A DNA stretch of 16,993 nucleotides, from positions 1 to 16,993 of the forward strand of contig JADGCD010000021.1 of NCBI GenBank assembly GCA_015229165.1. Direction: 5' to 3'. The notes below the pieces were generated by a model. The model had not been told where the DNA came from, did no database searches, and worked only from the letters and a program-made list of their open reading frames with translations. This DNA is from Nitrospinota bacterium. Lineage in GTDB: Bacteria; Nitrospinota_A; UBA7883; JADGGD01. Shown here one piece after another: positions 8,012 through 15,600 of the stretch (the first letter of the stretch is position 1; each line of letters opens with the position of its first letter). A program made the position numbers and the translations under genes.

Positions 8012-8167
8012 ATGAATTCGCCGTGAGTGGGAAAAATGAGGTTCCGTCGCCCCCGTTCGGGAGTCGGCCGGTGGTTTGTCATGCCCGCTCTGAACAAGTG
8101 ACTCGCCGCGCCTGCGCAGGATCGGTGGGGGCCCTTCGCCCGGGGAGCGTCGCCAACATGTTGATTT

Positions 8168-8243
8168 TGGAGCGGGCGACGGGATTCGAACCCGCGACCC
8201 TCAGCTTGGGAAGCTGATGCTCTACCAACTGAGCTACACCCGC
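8168..8243 (-). tRNA. tRNA-Gly, anticodon CCC
   Basis: The reverse strand folds into a full cloverleaf of 76 nt: acceptor GCGGGTG paired with CGCCCGC (one G-U pair), D arm GCTCAGTTGGTAGAGC, anticodon arm TCAGC-TTCCCAA-GCTGA and T arm GCGGG-TTCGAAT-CCCGT. The discriminator base is T and CCA is encoded. The anticodon loop places CCC at positions 34-36, so it reads GGG glycine codons, which are common in the neighbouring genes. It lies 5' of trpB on the same strand and has its own promoter-like sequence. Confidence 0.97.
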
Positions 8244-8261
8244 CCTGAAAACCAGACGCGA

Positions 8262-8288
8262 ATTGTACCACACTTGCCCAAAATGCAA
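8262..8288 (-). promoter_or_regulatory. Promoter of tRNA-Gly (extended -10 type)
   Basis: On the minus strand TACAAT (8262-8267) is a 5/6 match to the -10 box and is preceded by TGG, forming an extended -10 (TGnTACAAT). TTGCAT (8283-8288) is a -35-like hexamer at a short 15-nt spacing. The start point would fall near 8255, about a dozen bases before the tRNA 5' end. It may also serve trpBA by read-through. Confidence 0.6.
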
Positions 8289-8344
8289 CCCTGCACGGCG
8301 TGGGATTGGAAAAAAAACTTTGGCTTATCTTTCCCCTCTCCCGG

Positions 8345-8373
8345 TTGACGAAGCCAAACGGACACCCTAATAT
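8345..8373 (+). promoter_or_regulatory. Sigma-70-type promoter for the surface-carbohydrate cluster
   Basis: TTGACG (8345-8350), exactly 17 nt, then TAATAT (8368-8373) is a near-consensus housekeeping promoter pointing at the gene starting at 8451. The expected start point is near 8380, leaving a leader of about 70 nt. This is the best promoter match in the window and is divergent from the tRNA promoter. Confidence 0.65.
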
Positions 8374-8450
8374 GACTGCTTGCATCCGAACACTTTGGCG
8401 CCAGGTGGAATCGTTCCCGAACGGCGCCGTCAGAGGAGTCTTCACTACCC

Positions 8451-9185
8451 ATGCAGCACGACGAATTCGCCAAAGAGCGCTCCATCGATCTCAGCTTCTA
8501 CCGTGACTGGGTTTCGAAGCGGGAACAGGCGCGCCAAGCCGACGCCAAAAAGGCGACCCATTTCGTCACCATTTCGCGGGAATTCGGATGCCTTGGCTAC
8601 GATGTCGCCACCGGGTTGATCGCCCGCATCGAAAAGGAAACCGGCGAAAAGTGGAGCCTCTTCACCCGGAAGATGCTCGAGGAAATGGCCGCCAGCGCCG
8701 AGTTTGACAAGGACAACGTCCACGAGATCGCCGAGACCCGCTGGTCCTTCAAGGACTGGTTCGTCGACGCGCTGGTTCCCTCCTACCTCAAGTCGCAGCA
8801 GACCAAAGTGTTCGAGCGGATGCGCAATATCATCCTGAACCTGGCCGACAAGGGACACTGCGTCATTCTGGGGGGGGGCTCGCAGATCATCACCCACAAG
8901 CTTGATCCGAAAAAGTTCGAAGGGCTCCACTTCCGGGTCACCGCCTCCTACGAGTGGCGGCTACACCGGATGATCGAGCTCAACAAATGCGACCGCTCCG
9001 AGGCGGAGAGCCTGATCCGGGGCAACCAGGCCAACCGGGACCAATTCATCCGTGACTTCACCGGGCTTTCGGCCTCCGACCCGTTCCTCTACCATGTCAT
9101 CTTCAACAACGGCAAGAACGACACCGAGATGATGGTCGATATCGCCTACCACTATCTGGCGAAAAAAGGGGCCTTCAAGGCGTAA
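8451..9185 (+). CDS. Cytidylate-kinase-like family protein
   Basis: This 244-residue protein matches the cytidylate-kinase-like family (Pfam Cytidylate_kin2 type). The nucleotide-binding start appears as THFVTISREFGCLGYDVATG (36-55), which replaces a classical GxxGxGK P-loop. It is followed by GHCVILGGGSQI (135-146), the VIxGRG-like strand, then FRVTASYEWRLHRMIE (161-176, LID-like) and NRDQFIRDFTGLSASDPFLY (195-214). Family members are annotated as kinases by fold, but I know of no established substrate, so CMP kinase activity should not be assumed. AGGAG lies 12 nt before the ATG, a little far but the only option. The gene stands first behind a strong promoter and is followed by three envelope-glycan genes. 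Three of its glycines, including G141-G143, are covered by a run of nine G at 8870-8878. Confidence 0.85.
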   Translation: MQHDEFAKERSIDLSFYRDWVSKREQARQADAKKATHFVTISREFGCLGYDVATGLIARIEKETGEKWSLFTRKMLEEMAASAEFDKDNVHEIAETRWSFKDWFVDALVPSYLKSQQTKVFERMRNIILNLADKGHCVILGGGSQIITHKLDPKKFEGLHFRVTASYEWRLHRMIELNKCDRSEAESLIRGNQANRDQFIRDFTGLSASDPFLYHVIFNNGKNDTEMMVDIAYHYLAKKGAFKA

Positions 9186-9193
9186 GCGGAAAG

Positions 9194-9225
9194 GGGGGCT
9201 CCCTCCCGGCGGATGGAGAGCCCCC
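9194..9225 (+). repeat. GC-rich stem-loop between the kinase-like gene and the glycosyltransferase gene
   Basis: GGGGGCTC (9194-9201) and GAGCCCCC (9218-9225) form a perfect 8-bp stem around a 16-nt loop. It ends five bases before the ATG of the next gene and covers its GGAG ribosome-binding site (9215-9218). No T-tract follows, so it is more likely to hold up translation or stabilise or process the mRNA than to terminate transcription. Confidence 0.45.
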
Positions 9226-9230
9226 AACCC

Positions 9231-10349
9231 ATGAAGATACTTTACGGCGCCAATTTTCGCGTGGGGCAGACGGGGGAATTCCTCGCCATCGCCCTCGAAC
9301 GAATGGGGATCGACTTGGTCCCCTTCACCCCCAGCGGCGACGCTCCCGACGGCTGGCTCACCGTCGATCCGCAGGTCGACGCCGTGGAATTGTTCCGCGC
9401 CGAGGCGGCCGATGCCGATCTCTTCCTCATGGTCGAATCGTCCACCGGTCAGCCCTTCCTGCCGCGCAACATCCCCGACCTGCCGATCCCCACCGCCTAC
9501 TGGCTCTACGACAACTATCTCAATTTCCGGTGGAACAAAGAAGTGGCGGCCCTGTTCGACCACGTCTACTTCGCCCAGCAATACCGGATGCGCCAGGCCC
9601 ACGCCTATGGCCGGACCAACGTCCATTGGCTCCCCTTCGCCGCCGACGAGGTGTTCCACCGGAACTTCCACTGCGACCGGGACATTGACATCGGCTATGT
9701 CGGCTCCATTACCGGCCAGAAGAAACGCTACTTCGCCGACCTGGAAAAGGCCGGGCTGACCGTCACCACCAACGACCGGTATCTCTCCTACGACGAAATC
9801 GGCCGCTTCTACAGCCGATGCAAAGTGGTCTATAACATACTGGCCCGGCGGGACATGAACGTGCGGACGTTCGAAGCCCCCGCCGCCGGGGCGGTGGTGG
9901 TGAACCAGCGCTGGATCGACGAGGGGGTCCACGACATCTTCAAGGAGGGGGAAAGCATGCTTTTCCATTCCTTCCGCGACGCCCCCTCCATCATCCGCCG
10001 CATCCTGGCCGACGACGCCGAGCGTGAGCGGATCGGCGCCAACGGCGAACGGATCGTCATGGCAGGGCATACGTACCGCCACCGGGCCCAGCGGATCATC
10101 GACGCCGCCGCCGTCGGCGTCACCGATGGGCGGGTCGCACGGAACCGGTCGTTTGTCATACCGGTGGCCGAGGGGCTGACTTGCTTGCACCGCGACTTCG
10201 GCTGGTTCGGACGGGCGCAGGCGGCCATGAAAACCGCCTTTCGGCGCTCCTTCGGCGGAACCGTCCGGGCGTTGCTCCGGTTCGGCTGGTGGCGCATCAA
10301 AGAAAAAGTCGAGAAAACGATCTGGTCTTTCGGCGTGGCGCCGGTCTGA
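9231..10349 (+). CDS. CgeB-like family glycosyltransferase (GT-B fold)
   Basis: This 372-residue protein opens with the first Rossmann strand MKILYGANFRVGQTGEFLAI and carries the C-terminal nucleotide-sugar domain typical of CgeB and Glyco_trans_1_2 proteins: DIGYVGSITGQKKRYFADLE (152-171), RTFEAPAAGAVVVNQ (212-226, with the conserved FEA), then LADDAERERIGANGERIV and HTYRHRAQRI. The ATG at 9231 is chosen because it starts directly at the fold; an in-frame ATG at 9213 would add six residues. The last 50 residues (about 322-372) are basic and aromatic (AMKTAFRRSFGGTVRALLRF) and may lie on the inner face of the membrane. Donor and acceptor cannot be inferred. Its neighbours, an SDR epimerase and a GT9 enzyme, place it in envelope polysaccharide synthesis. 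Confidence 0.85.
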   Translation: MKILYGANFRVGQTGEFLAIALERMGIDLVPFTPSGDAPDGWLTVDPQVDAVELFRAEAADADLFLMVESSTGQPFLPRNIPDLPIPTAYWLYDNYLNFRWNKEVAALFDHVYFAQQYRMRQAHAYGRTNVHWLPFAADEVFHRNFHCDRDIDIGYVGSITGQKKRYFADLEKAGLTVTTNDRYLSYDEIGRFYSRCKVVYNILARRDMNVRTFEAPAAGAVVVNQRWIDEGVHDIFKEGESMLFHSFRDAPSIIRRILADDAERERIGANGERIVMAGHTYRHRAQRIIDAAAVGVTDGRVARNRSFVIPVAEGLTCLHRDFGWFGRAQAAMKTAFRRSFGGTVRALLRFGWWRIKEKVEKTIWSFGVAPV

Positions 10350-10378
10350 CCTACATAACAAAGAGAGAGGGTTTCGAC

Positions 10379-11461
10379 ATGACCATCGCCATCATCACCG
10401 GCTCTTGCGGACTGGTCGGCTCCGAGTGCGTTCGCCACTTCGCGCGGCAGGGAATGACGGTCGTCGGCGTGGACAACGACATGCGCCGCTATTTCTTCGG
10501 CGACGAGTCCTCCACCGGCTGGATGCGGACGCGTCTTGAGGCGGAGCTGGGGGATGCGTACCGCCATTACTCCATCGACATCCGCGACACCGCCGCCATC
10601 GACCGGCTCTTCGCTGATTATGAAGGGGAGATCGGGCTGGTCGTCCATACCGCCGCCCAGCCGTCCCACGACTGGGCCGCCCGCGAGGCGCTGACCGACT
10701 TCACCGTCAACGCCAACGGGACGCTGAACCTTCTCGAAGCCACCCGGCATCGGGCGCCGGAGGCGGTCTTCATCTTCACCTCCACCAACAAGGTGTACGG
10801 CGATACCCCCAATTACCTGCCGCTGGTTGAGGGGGAGAGTCGTTGGAACGTCGATCCGTCCCACCCCTACGCCGCCCGCGGGATCGACGAGATGATGAGC
10901 ATCGACCAGTCGAAACACTCCCTCTTCGGCGCCTCCAAGGTGGCCGCCGACATCATGACGCAGGAATATGGCCGCTACTTCGGCATGAAAACCGGCGTCT
11001 TCCGGGGGGGGTGCCTCACCGGCCCGGCCCACTCCGGCGCGGAGCTTCACGGGTTTCTCTCTTACCTGACCAAATGCGTCCTGACCGGGAAGGCCTACAC
11101 CATCTTCGGCTACAAGGGAAAGCAGGTCCGGGACAACATTCACAGCGACGACCTGGCCCGGGCTTTTGAAGCCTTCTATGAAAACCCCCGCCCCGGCGAG
11201 GTCTACAACATGGGGGGTGGGGTCGCCTCCAACTGCTCCGTGCTGGAGGCTTTCGCCATCGCCGAAAAAATCACCGGCAAGAAGGCGCGCTTCACCCTCT
11301 CCGACCAGAACCGGATCGGCGACCACATCTGGTATATCTCCGACCTCGGAAAGTTTCGCAGCCATTACCCCGCATGGGACATCCGCATCGGCATCGAGCG
11401 GATCATCGAGGAGATCGTGGCCGAAACCGAGCGGCGGCTTGCGGTGGGCGAGGGCGCCTGA
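10379..11461 (+). CDS. NAD-dependent sugar epimerase, CDP-paratose 2-epimerase-like extended SDR
   Basis: This 360-residue extended short-chain dehydrogenase has the NAD motif GSCGLVG at 8-14 and the acidic ribose-binding strand VVGVDNDMRR. Other marks are VVHTAAQPSHDWAAREALTD (88-107), FIFTSTNKVYGDTPN (131-145), FRGGCLTGPAHSGAELHGFL (208-227) and YKGKQVRDNIHSDDL (245-259). This pattern is that of the CDP-paratose/CDP-tyvelose 2-epimerase-like group of nucleotide-sugar enzymes. The usual YxxxK site reads F183-G-A-S-K187, so the catalytic Tyr is absent at its normal place. I recall Phe there in close relatives, which would make it a subfamily trait rather than a mutation. The ATG at 10379 has AGAGGG 7 nt upstream. 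The gene lies 29 nt after the glycosyltransferase and 5 nt before the GT9 gene. The exact sugar substrate is unknown. Confidence 0.88.
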   Translation: MTIAIITGSCGLVGSECVRHFARQGMTVVGVDNDMRRYFFGDESSTGWMRTRLEAELGDAYRHYSIDIRDTAAIDRLFADYEGEIGLVVHTAAQPSHDWAAREALTDFTVNANGTLNLLEATRHRAPEAVFIFTSTNKVYGDTPNYLPLVEGESRWNVDPSHPYAARGIDEMMSIDQSKHSLFGASKVAADIMTQEYGRYFGMKTGVFRGGCLTGPAHSGAELHGFLSYLTKCVLTGKAYTIFGYKGKQVRDNIHSDDLARAFEAFYENPRPGEVYNMGGGVASNCSVLEAFAIAEKITGKKARFTLSDQNRIGDHIWYISDLGKFRSHYPAWDIRIGIERIIEEIVAETERRLAVGEGA

Positions 11462-11466
11462 CCTCC

Positions 11467-12507
11467 ATGCGTGTCGATTCCACGGCGGTGCGGAAGATCC
11501 TGGTCATCCGGCTACGCTCCATTGGCGATATTCTTTTGACCAACCCGGTCCTTGAGGCGCTGCGGGAGGGGTATCCGCACGCCACCATCGACATGCTGGT
11601 GGACGACCTGTTCGTCGATGTTCTGTACGGCAACCCGAATGTCGATCGGGTCTTTCCCCACACCCGGCGCGTCGAAGGGCCTAAGTGGAAAAGCGATCTG
11701 GCCTTCATCCGGGCCGTGCGTCGCCAGAAGTACGACATGGTGGTCGATCTTCAAGGGGGGCCACGTGGCGCGTGGCTCACCTTTTTTTCCGGCGCCCGCT
11801 ACCGGGTGGGACATCCGTTTCGCCTTCGCAACCGGCTCGCCTACAACCTCTACGGCGAACACCCCCGACCCGACGACCATTCGTGGCTCGTCCAGTTCAA
11901 GACCATCGTCAATCTCGGATTCCCCCCTCCCGCAAAGCCCCGCTTCCATGTGGATATCGACCCGGCGGTGAAAGCGTCGGTGCGGGAAAAGCTCGAACGC
12001 AAAGGGCTCCTGTTCGATCGCCCCCTGGTGCTGTTGCATCCCGGCGCGCGGATCGACGAGAAGCGGTGGCCCGCGCCGAAGATGGGAGAGCTGGCCCGCT
12101 GGCTGGTGGACGAGAAGGGGGCGGCGGTCATTCTGGCGGGCGGGCCCGCCGACCGGGGAGAGGTCGATGCCATACGGAAAGCTTCAGGTTATGCGCTCCC
12201 CACCTTTGCCGATTTGACTGTGGCAGAACTGATGGCCCTGATCGGCGGTGTCGATCTGCTTGTCTGCAACGATTCCGGCCCCATGCATATCGCCGGCGCT
12301 TTCGACACCCCCACGGTCGCGCTGTTCGGGCCGTCCGACCCGGCGCTCTGGTCGCCGGTCGGGGACCATCACGCCATTCTTACCCCCGCCCCCATGGATT
12401 GCATGCCGTGCGACCAGAAGGGGTGCCCCCGGTCGGGGGACCATTGCATGACCCGGATCGATATCGATGCGGTGAAAGAGACCGTGGAACGATTTGGGCT
12501 TCACTGA
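11467..12507 (+). CDS. GT9-family glycosyltransferase (ADP-heptose:LPS heptosyltransferase type)
   Basis: This 346-residue GT-B enzyme has the family 9 signatures IRLRSIGDILLTNPV (14-28, with the conserved Asp at 21), VVDLQGG (92-98), LLHPGARIDEKRWP (189-202) and CNDSGPMHIAGAFDTPTVAL (268-287). A four-Cys cluster, C312-x2-C315-x4-C320-x6-C327, lies near the end, as in many GT9 proteins. Characterised members add heptose to the lipopolysaccharide core on the cytoplasmic face of the inner membrane, but some GT9 enzymes use other sugars, so the donor is uncertain. The ATG at 11467 lies 5 nt after the epimerase stop, with GAGGG about 17 nt upstream, suggesting coupling to the upstream gene. It is the last gene of the surface-carbohydrate run. 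Confidence 0.92.
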   Translation: MRVDSTAVRKILVIRLRSIGDILLTNPVLEALREGYPHATIDMLVDDLFVDVLYGNPNVDRVFPHTRRVEGPKWKSDLAFIRAVRRQKYDMVVDLQGGPRGAWLTFFSGARYRVGHPFRLRNRLAYNLYGEHPRPDDHSWLVQFKTIVNLGFPPPAKPRFHVDIDPAVKASVREKLERKGLLFDRPLVLLHPGARIDEKRWPAPKMGELARWLVDEKGAAVILAGGPADRGEVDAIRKASGYALPTFADLTVAELMALIGGVDLLVCNDSGPMHIAGAFDTPTVALFGPSDPALWSPVGDHHAILTPAPMDCMPCDQKGCPRSGDHCMTRIDIDAVKETVERFGLH

Positions 12508-12524
12508 TTTCGAAACGTCTTCTG

Positions 12525-12553
12525 TTGCCAGAACCTTTACGTTAAGTTAGGAT
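12525..12553 (+). promoter_or_regulatory. Candidate promoter for the GGDEF-EAL gene
   Basis: TTGCCA (12525-12530, 5/6 to the -35 consensus), a 17-nt spacer and TAGGAT (12548-12553, 4/6 to -10) lie in the 135-nt gap after the GT9 gene. The remaining leader of about 80 nt holds no other feature I can name. The -10 box is weak, so this is tentative. Confidence 0.4.
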
Positions 12554-12642
12554 GAATCAAGGGGCTGCGTGTCTCGCAGGAGCGCGCGCGTTGTCTGTGG
12601 GTTGTGTAAAAATTAGGGAACACGCCATCTCGTGAAAAACGG

Positions 12643-15600
12643 ATGAGAGCCGACCGCACGGAAGAGAAACGGCACGGTCTGTTTCCGTTGGGGCGTCCCC
12701 ACGAGCCGGGCGCGATCTCCGTATTTCAAAGTGGTAGCCTCGTTTCGGCCCTCTTCGAGGCGGCTCCCATCCCCCTGATCATCTTCGACAGCGAACAGGG
12801 GGTTCTTTCGGCCAACGAAGCTTTCGCCGCCCTCACCGGTGTGGAGCGGGACGATATTCTGGGACAGTCGCTGGCCGACTTTCTGGAAAGCCCCGGTCCC
12901 GAGGTTCTGGGGCAGAGTCTCCAAACCGGCGGCGGCGCCCTTTCCGCATCGCTCAAAAACCCCGAAGGCGCCATCAGCGGCTGGCTCAAGATCATCCCCA
13001 CCGGCGCGGCCCGTCAGGACGGCGAGGCGGGCTATTTCATCGGACGCTTCGTCGAAGACCGGGTCCTTGCCGGGCGGGAAGAGGGAAGCGGCGAGGCCGA
13101 ATTCGCCCGGATCAGCGAACTGTTGACCTACTCCCGCCGACTGGTGGAAAACTGCCCCGTCGGCGCATGGGTCATTGATTTCGATACCCTCGACGCGGAC
13201 GACCAGGGGGAAGACCAGGTCGGACGGCGCCATCGCCAGCTCGGCTTCAAGGCGATCACCCGGCAGGTCAACAGCAAGACCCTGGCCCTCCTTGGCCGCG
13301 CCAAAGAGGACATGGTCGGACGCTCCATCTTCCATCCCGAGTTGGTGGATGACGAGCAGGCGGAGCTGATGTCCCGGGAGTTGAAAAGAAGACGGGGGGG
13401 AGAAAGCTCCACGTATATCATCGAGCTGAACCGCAAAGGGGGGGGCCGGGTTCCCCTTCTGATCGAAGCGGCCCCCACCCGGCTGGACCCTTCGACCGGG
13501 GCGATCATCCAGAGTCTGGCGATGATGGTCGACCTTACCGACCGGTTGCGCATCGAACAGGAGCTCAAGGAAACCGTCGTCGCCCAGACGATCCTCAACG
13601 ACCTTCTGGCCATTCACTTCCGCAGCGACCCCCTGGAAGCCAAGCTCGAAGAGGCGCTGAACACGGTCCTGTGCATTCCCTGGCTCCACAACGTCAGCCG
13701 GGGTTGCATTTTCCTCGTCGATCCTACCCGTGAACGGCTGATCCTTCATGCGACCAGCGGTGTTCCCTCGTCGGTATCCCACCGGTGCCGGAGCGTCACA
13801 GCGGGCGAATGCCTGTGCGGGAAGGTGATGGCGTCGGGCGAGTTCCTCTATTCGGCCGGAACCGAAGCGGAGCCGACGGTTCTCCACGCCGACGGCCAGC
13901 GACACGGTTATTACATCGCCCCCATCAAGGAAGGGAACGATGTGAAGGCGGTGCTGACGGTATTCCTCGAACCGGGCCGGATTTACAAGGAGAGCGAGGC
14001 GGTCTTCCTGAAGGCCGCCGCGTCGGCCATCGGCGGCATCCTGAGCCAGAGCCGCCACATGGAGGCCCTGAAGGAAGCCCGGGCGTCGCTGGAGCAGCGG
14101 ATCGCCGAGCGGACCCACGAATTGCGCAACGCCAACGAGGCGTTGCAGGCGCAGATGCGCCAGACCGGCGAGGCCCGCACCCGGGCGCTGGAGTCGGAGC
14201 GGCGGATGCGCTCCATTCTCGAGAACATGCAGGACATCTTCTACCGGGCCGATCTGGAGGGACGGTTCCTCTGGCTCACCGGAGCGGTCAGCGAAAGCTT
14301 GGGGTACGAGCCGGAAGAGCTGATGGGGGTCCGGATGAGGGATCTGTGCGTCACCACCGCCGACAAGGAGAGCCTCATCGACCTGCTGGAGCGGCGGGGC
14401 CGGGTTCACGACTACCAGTTCCGCCTGCGTCACAAGAACGGCGCCCCGGTCTGGTTCTCCATCAACGCCCAATACTACCGCGACGGGGACGGCGGGGTGC
14501 TGGGCGTCGAGGGGACGTTCCGGGATATCTCCGACCGGAAACAGGACGAAGAGCGTCTGCAACTGGCGTCGCTGGTTTTCGAGAACGCCGTGGAAGGGGT
14601 GGCCGTCACCGATCCCGAGGGGCGCATCCTCTCCGTCAACCCGGCCTTTTCCAAGATCACCGGGTACGAGGCGTCGGAGGCCATCGGCCAGAAGACTTCG
14701 ATCCTCCGGTCCGACCGTCAGAGCGATCCGTTCTACCGGTCGATGTGGGGGGCGCTCCTGACCGTGGGGCACTGGCGGGGGGAGATATGGAACCGCAAGA
14801 AATCGGGGGAGGCGTACCCCGAATGGTTGACCATCACCGCCATTCGTAACGATGAGGGGAAGACGATCCAGTACGTCTCGGTGTTCCACGACATCACCGA
14901 GTTGAAACGGACCGAGGAGCAGGTCAAGTATCTGGCTTACCACGATTCGCTGACCAAGCTTCCCAACCGGACGCTGCTGCTGGACCGGCTGACCGTGGCG
15001 CTGGCCCATGCCCGCCGCAAGCAGAGCCGGGTGGCGGTCATGTTTCTCGATCTCGACCACTTCAAGCGGATCAACGACAGCCTCGGACACGCGGTGGGCG
15101 ACCGTTTTCTGCAGGATGTGGCCGGACGGATCAAGGCCTGCCTGCGGCAGGACGACACGGTCGGACGGGTCGGGGGGGATGAGTTCATCATCCTGCTCGA
15201 AGACGTCCAGACCGTTGACGCCGCCGTCGCCATCGCCCGCAAGGTGATCAAGGCCATGCGCGACCCCTTCGAGTATGAAGGGCACCTGCTTTACGCCGGC
15301 GTCTCCATCGGCGTCACCTTCTTCCCCGATGACGCCGACACCCCCGAAATCCTGGTCCGCAACGCCGACATGGCCATGTACCGCGCCAAGGAGAAAGGGC
15401 GCAACAATTACCAGCTCTTCACCGCCGAGATGGACGCCATCGCCATGAAGCGGCTTAGTCTCGAAGGGAGTCTGCGACGGGCGGTGGAGGCGCACGAATT
15501 CGAGATCTGGTACCAGCCCAAGGTCTGCTTCAAGAGCGGGATCCTCGTCGGTAGCGAAGCGCTGGTCCGGTGGCGTCGGGCGGACGGCGGCCTGGTCTCG

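Noticed and set aside
8012..8167. Possible trp attenuator or riboswitch upstream of trpB
   Set aside because: No Trp-rich leader peptide, no alternative terminator hairpin with T-tract and no recognisable T-box or other riboswitch sequence.
8008..8445. A 145-codon minus-strand frame upstream of trpB
   Set aside because: It runs straight through the tRNA-Gly gene (the tell-tale GCSSVGRASASQAEGRGFES is translated tRNA) and through both promoters, so it is not coding as a whole. Only its last 24 codons are discussed as a possible short leader.
10379..11461. Epimerase as a pseudogene because the catalytic Tyr is missing
   Set aside because: The frame is full length, all other conserved segments are intact and the neighbours are tightly spaced; a single Tyr-to-Phe difference fits a subfamily trait better than decay.
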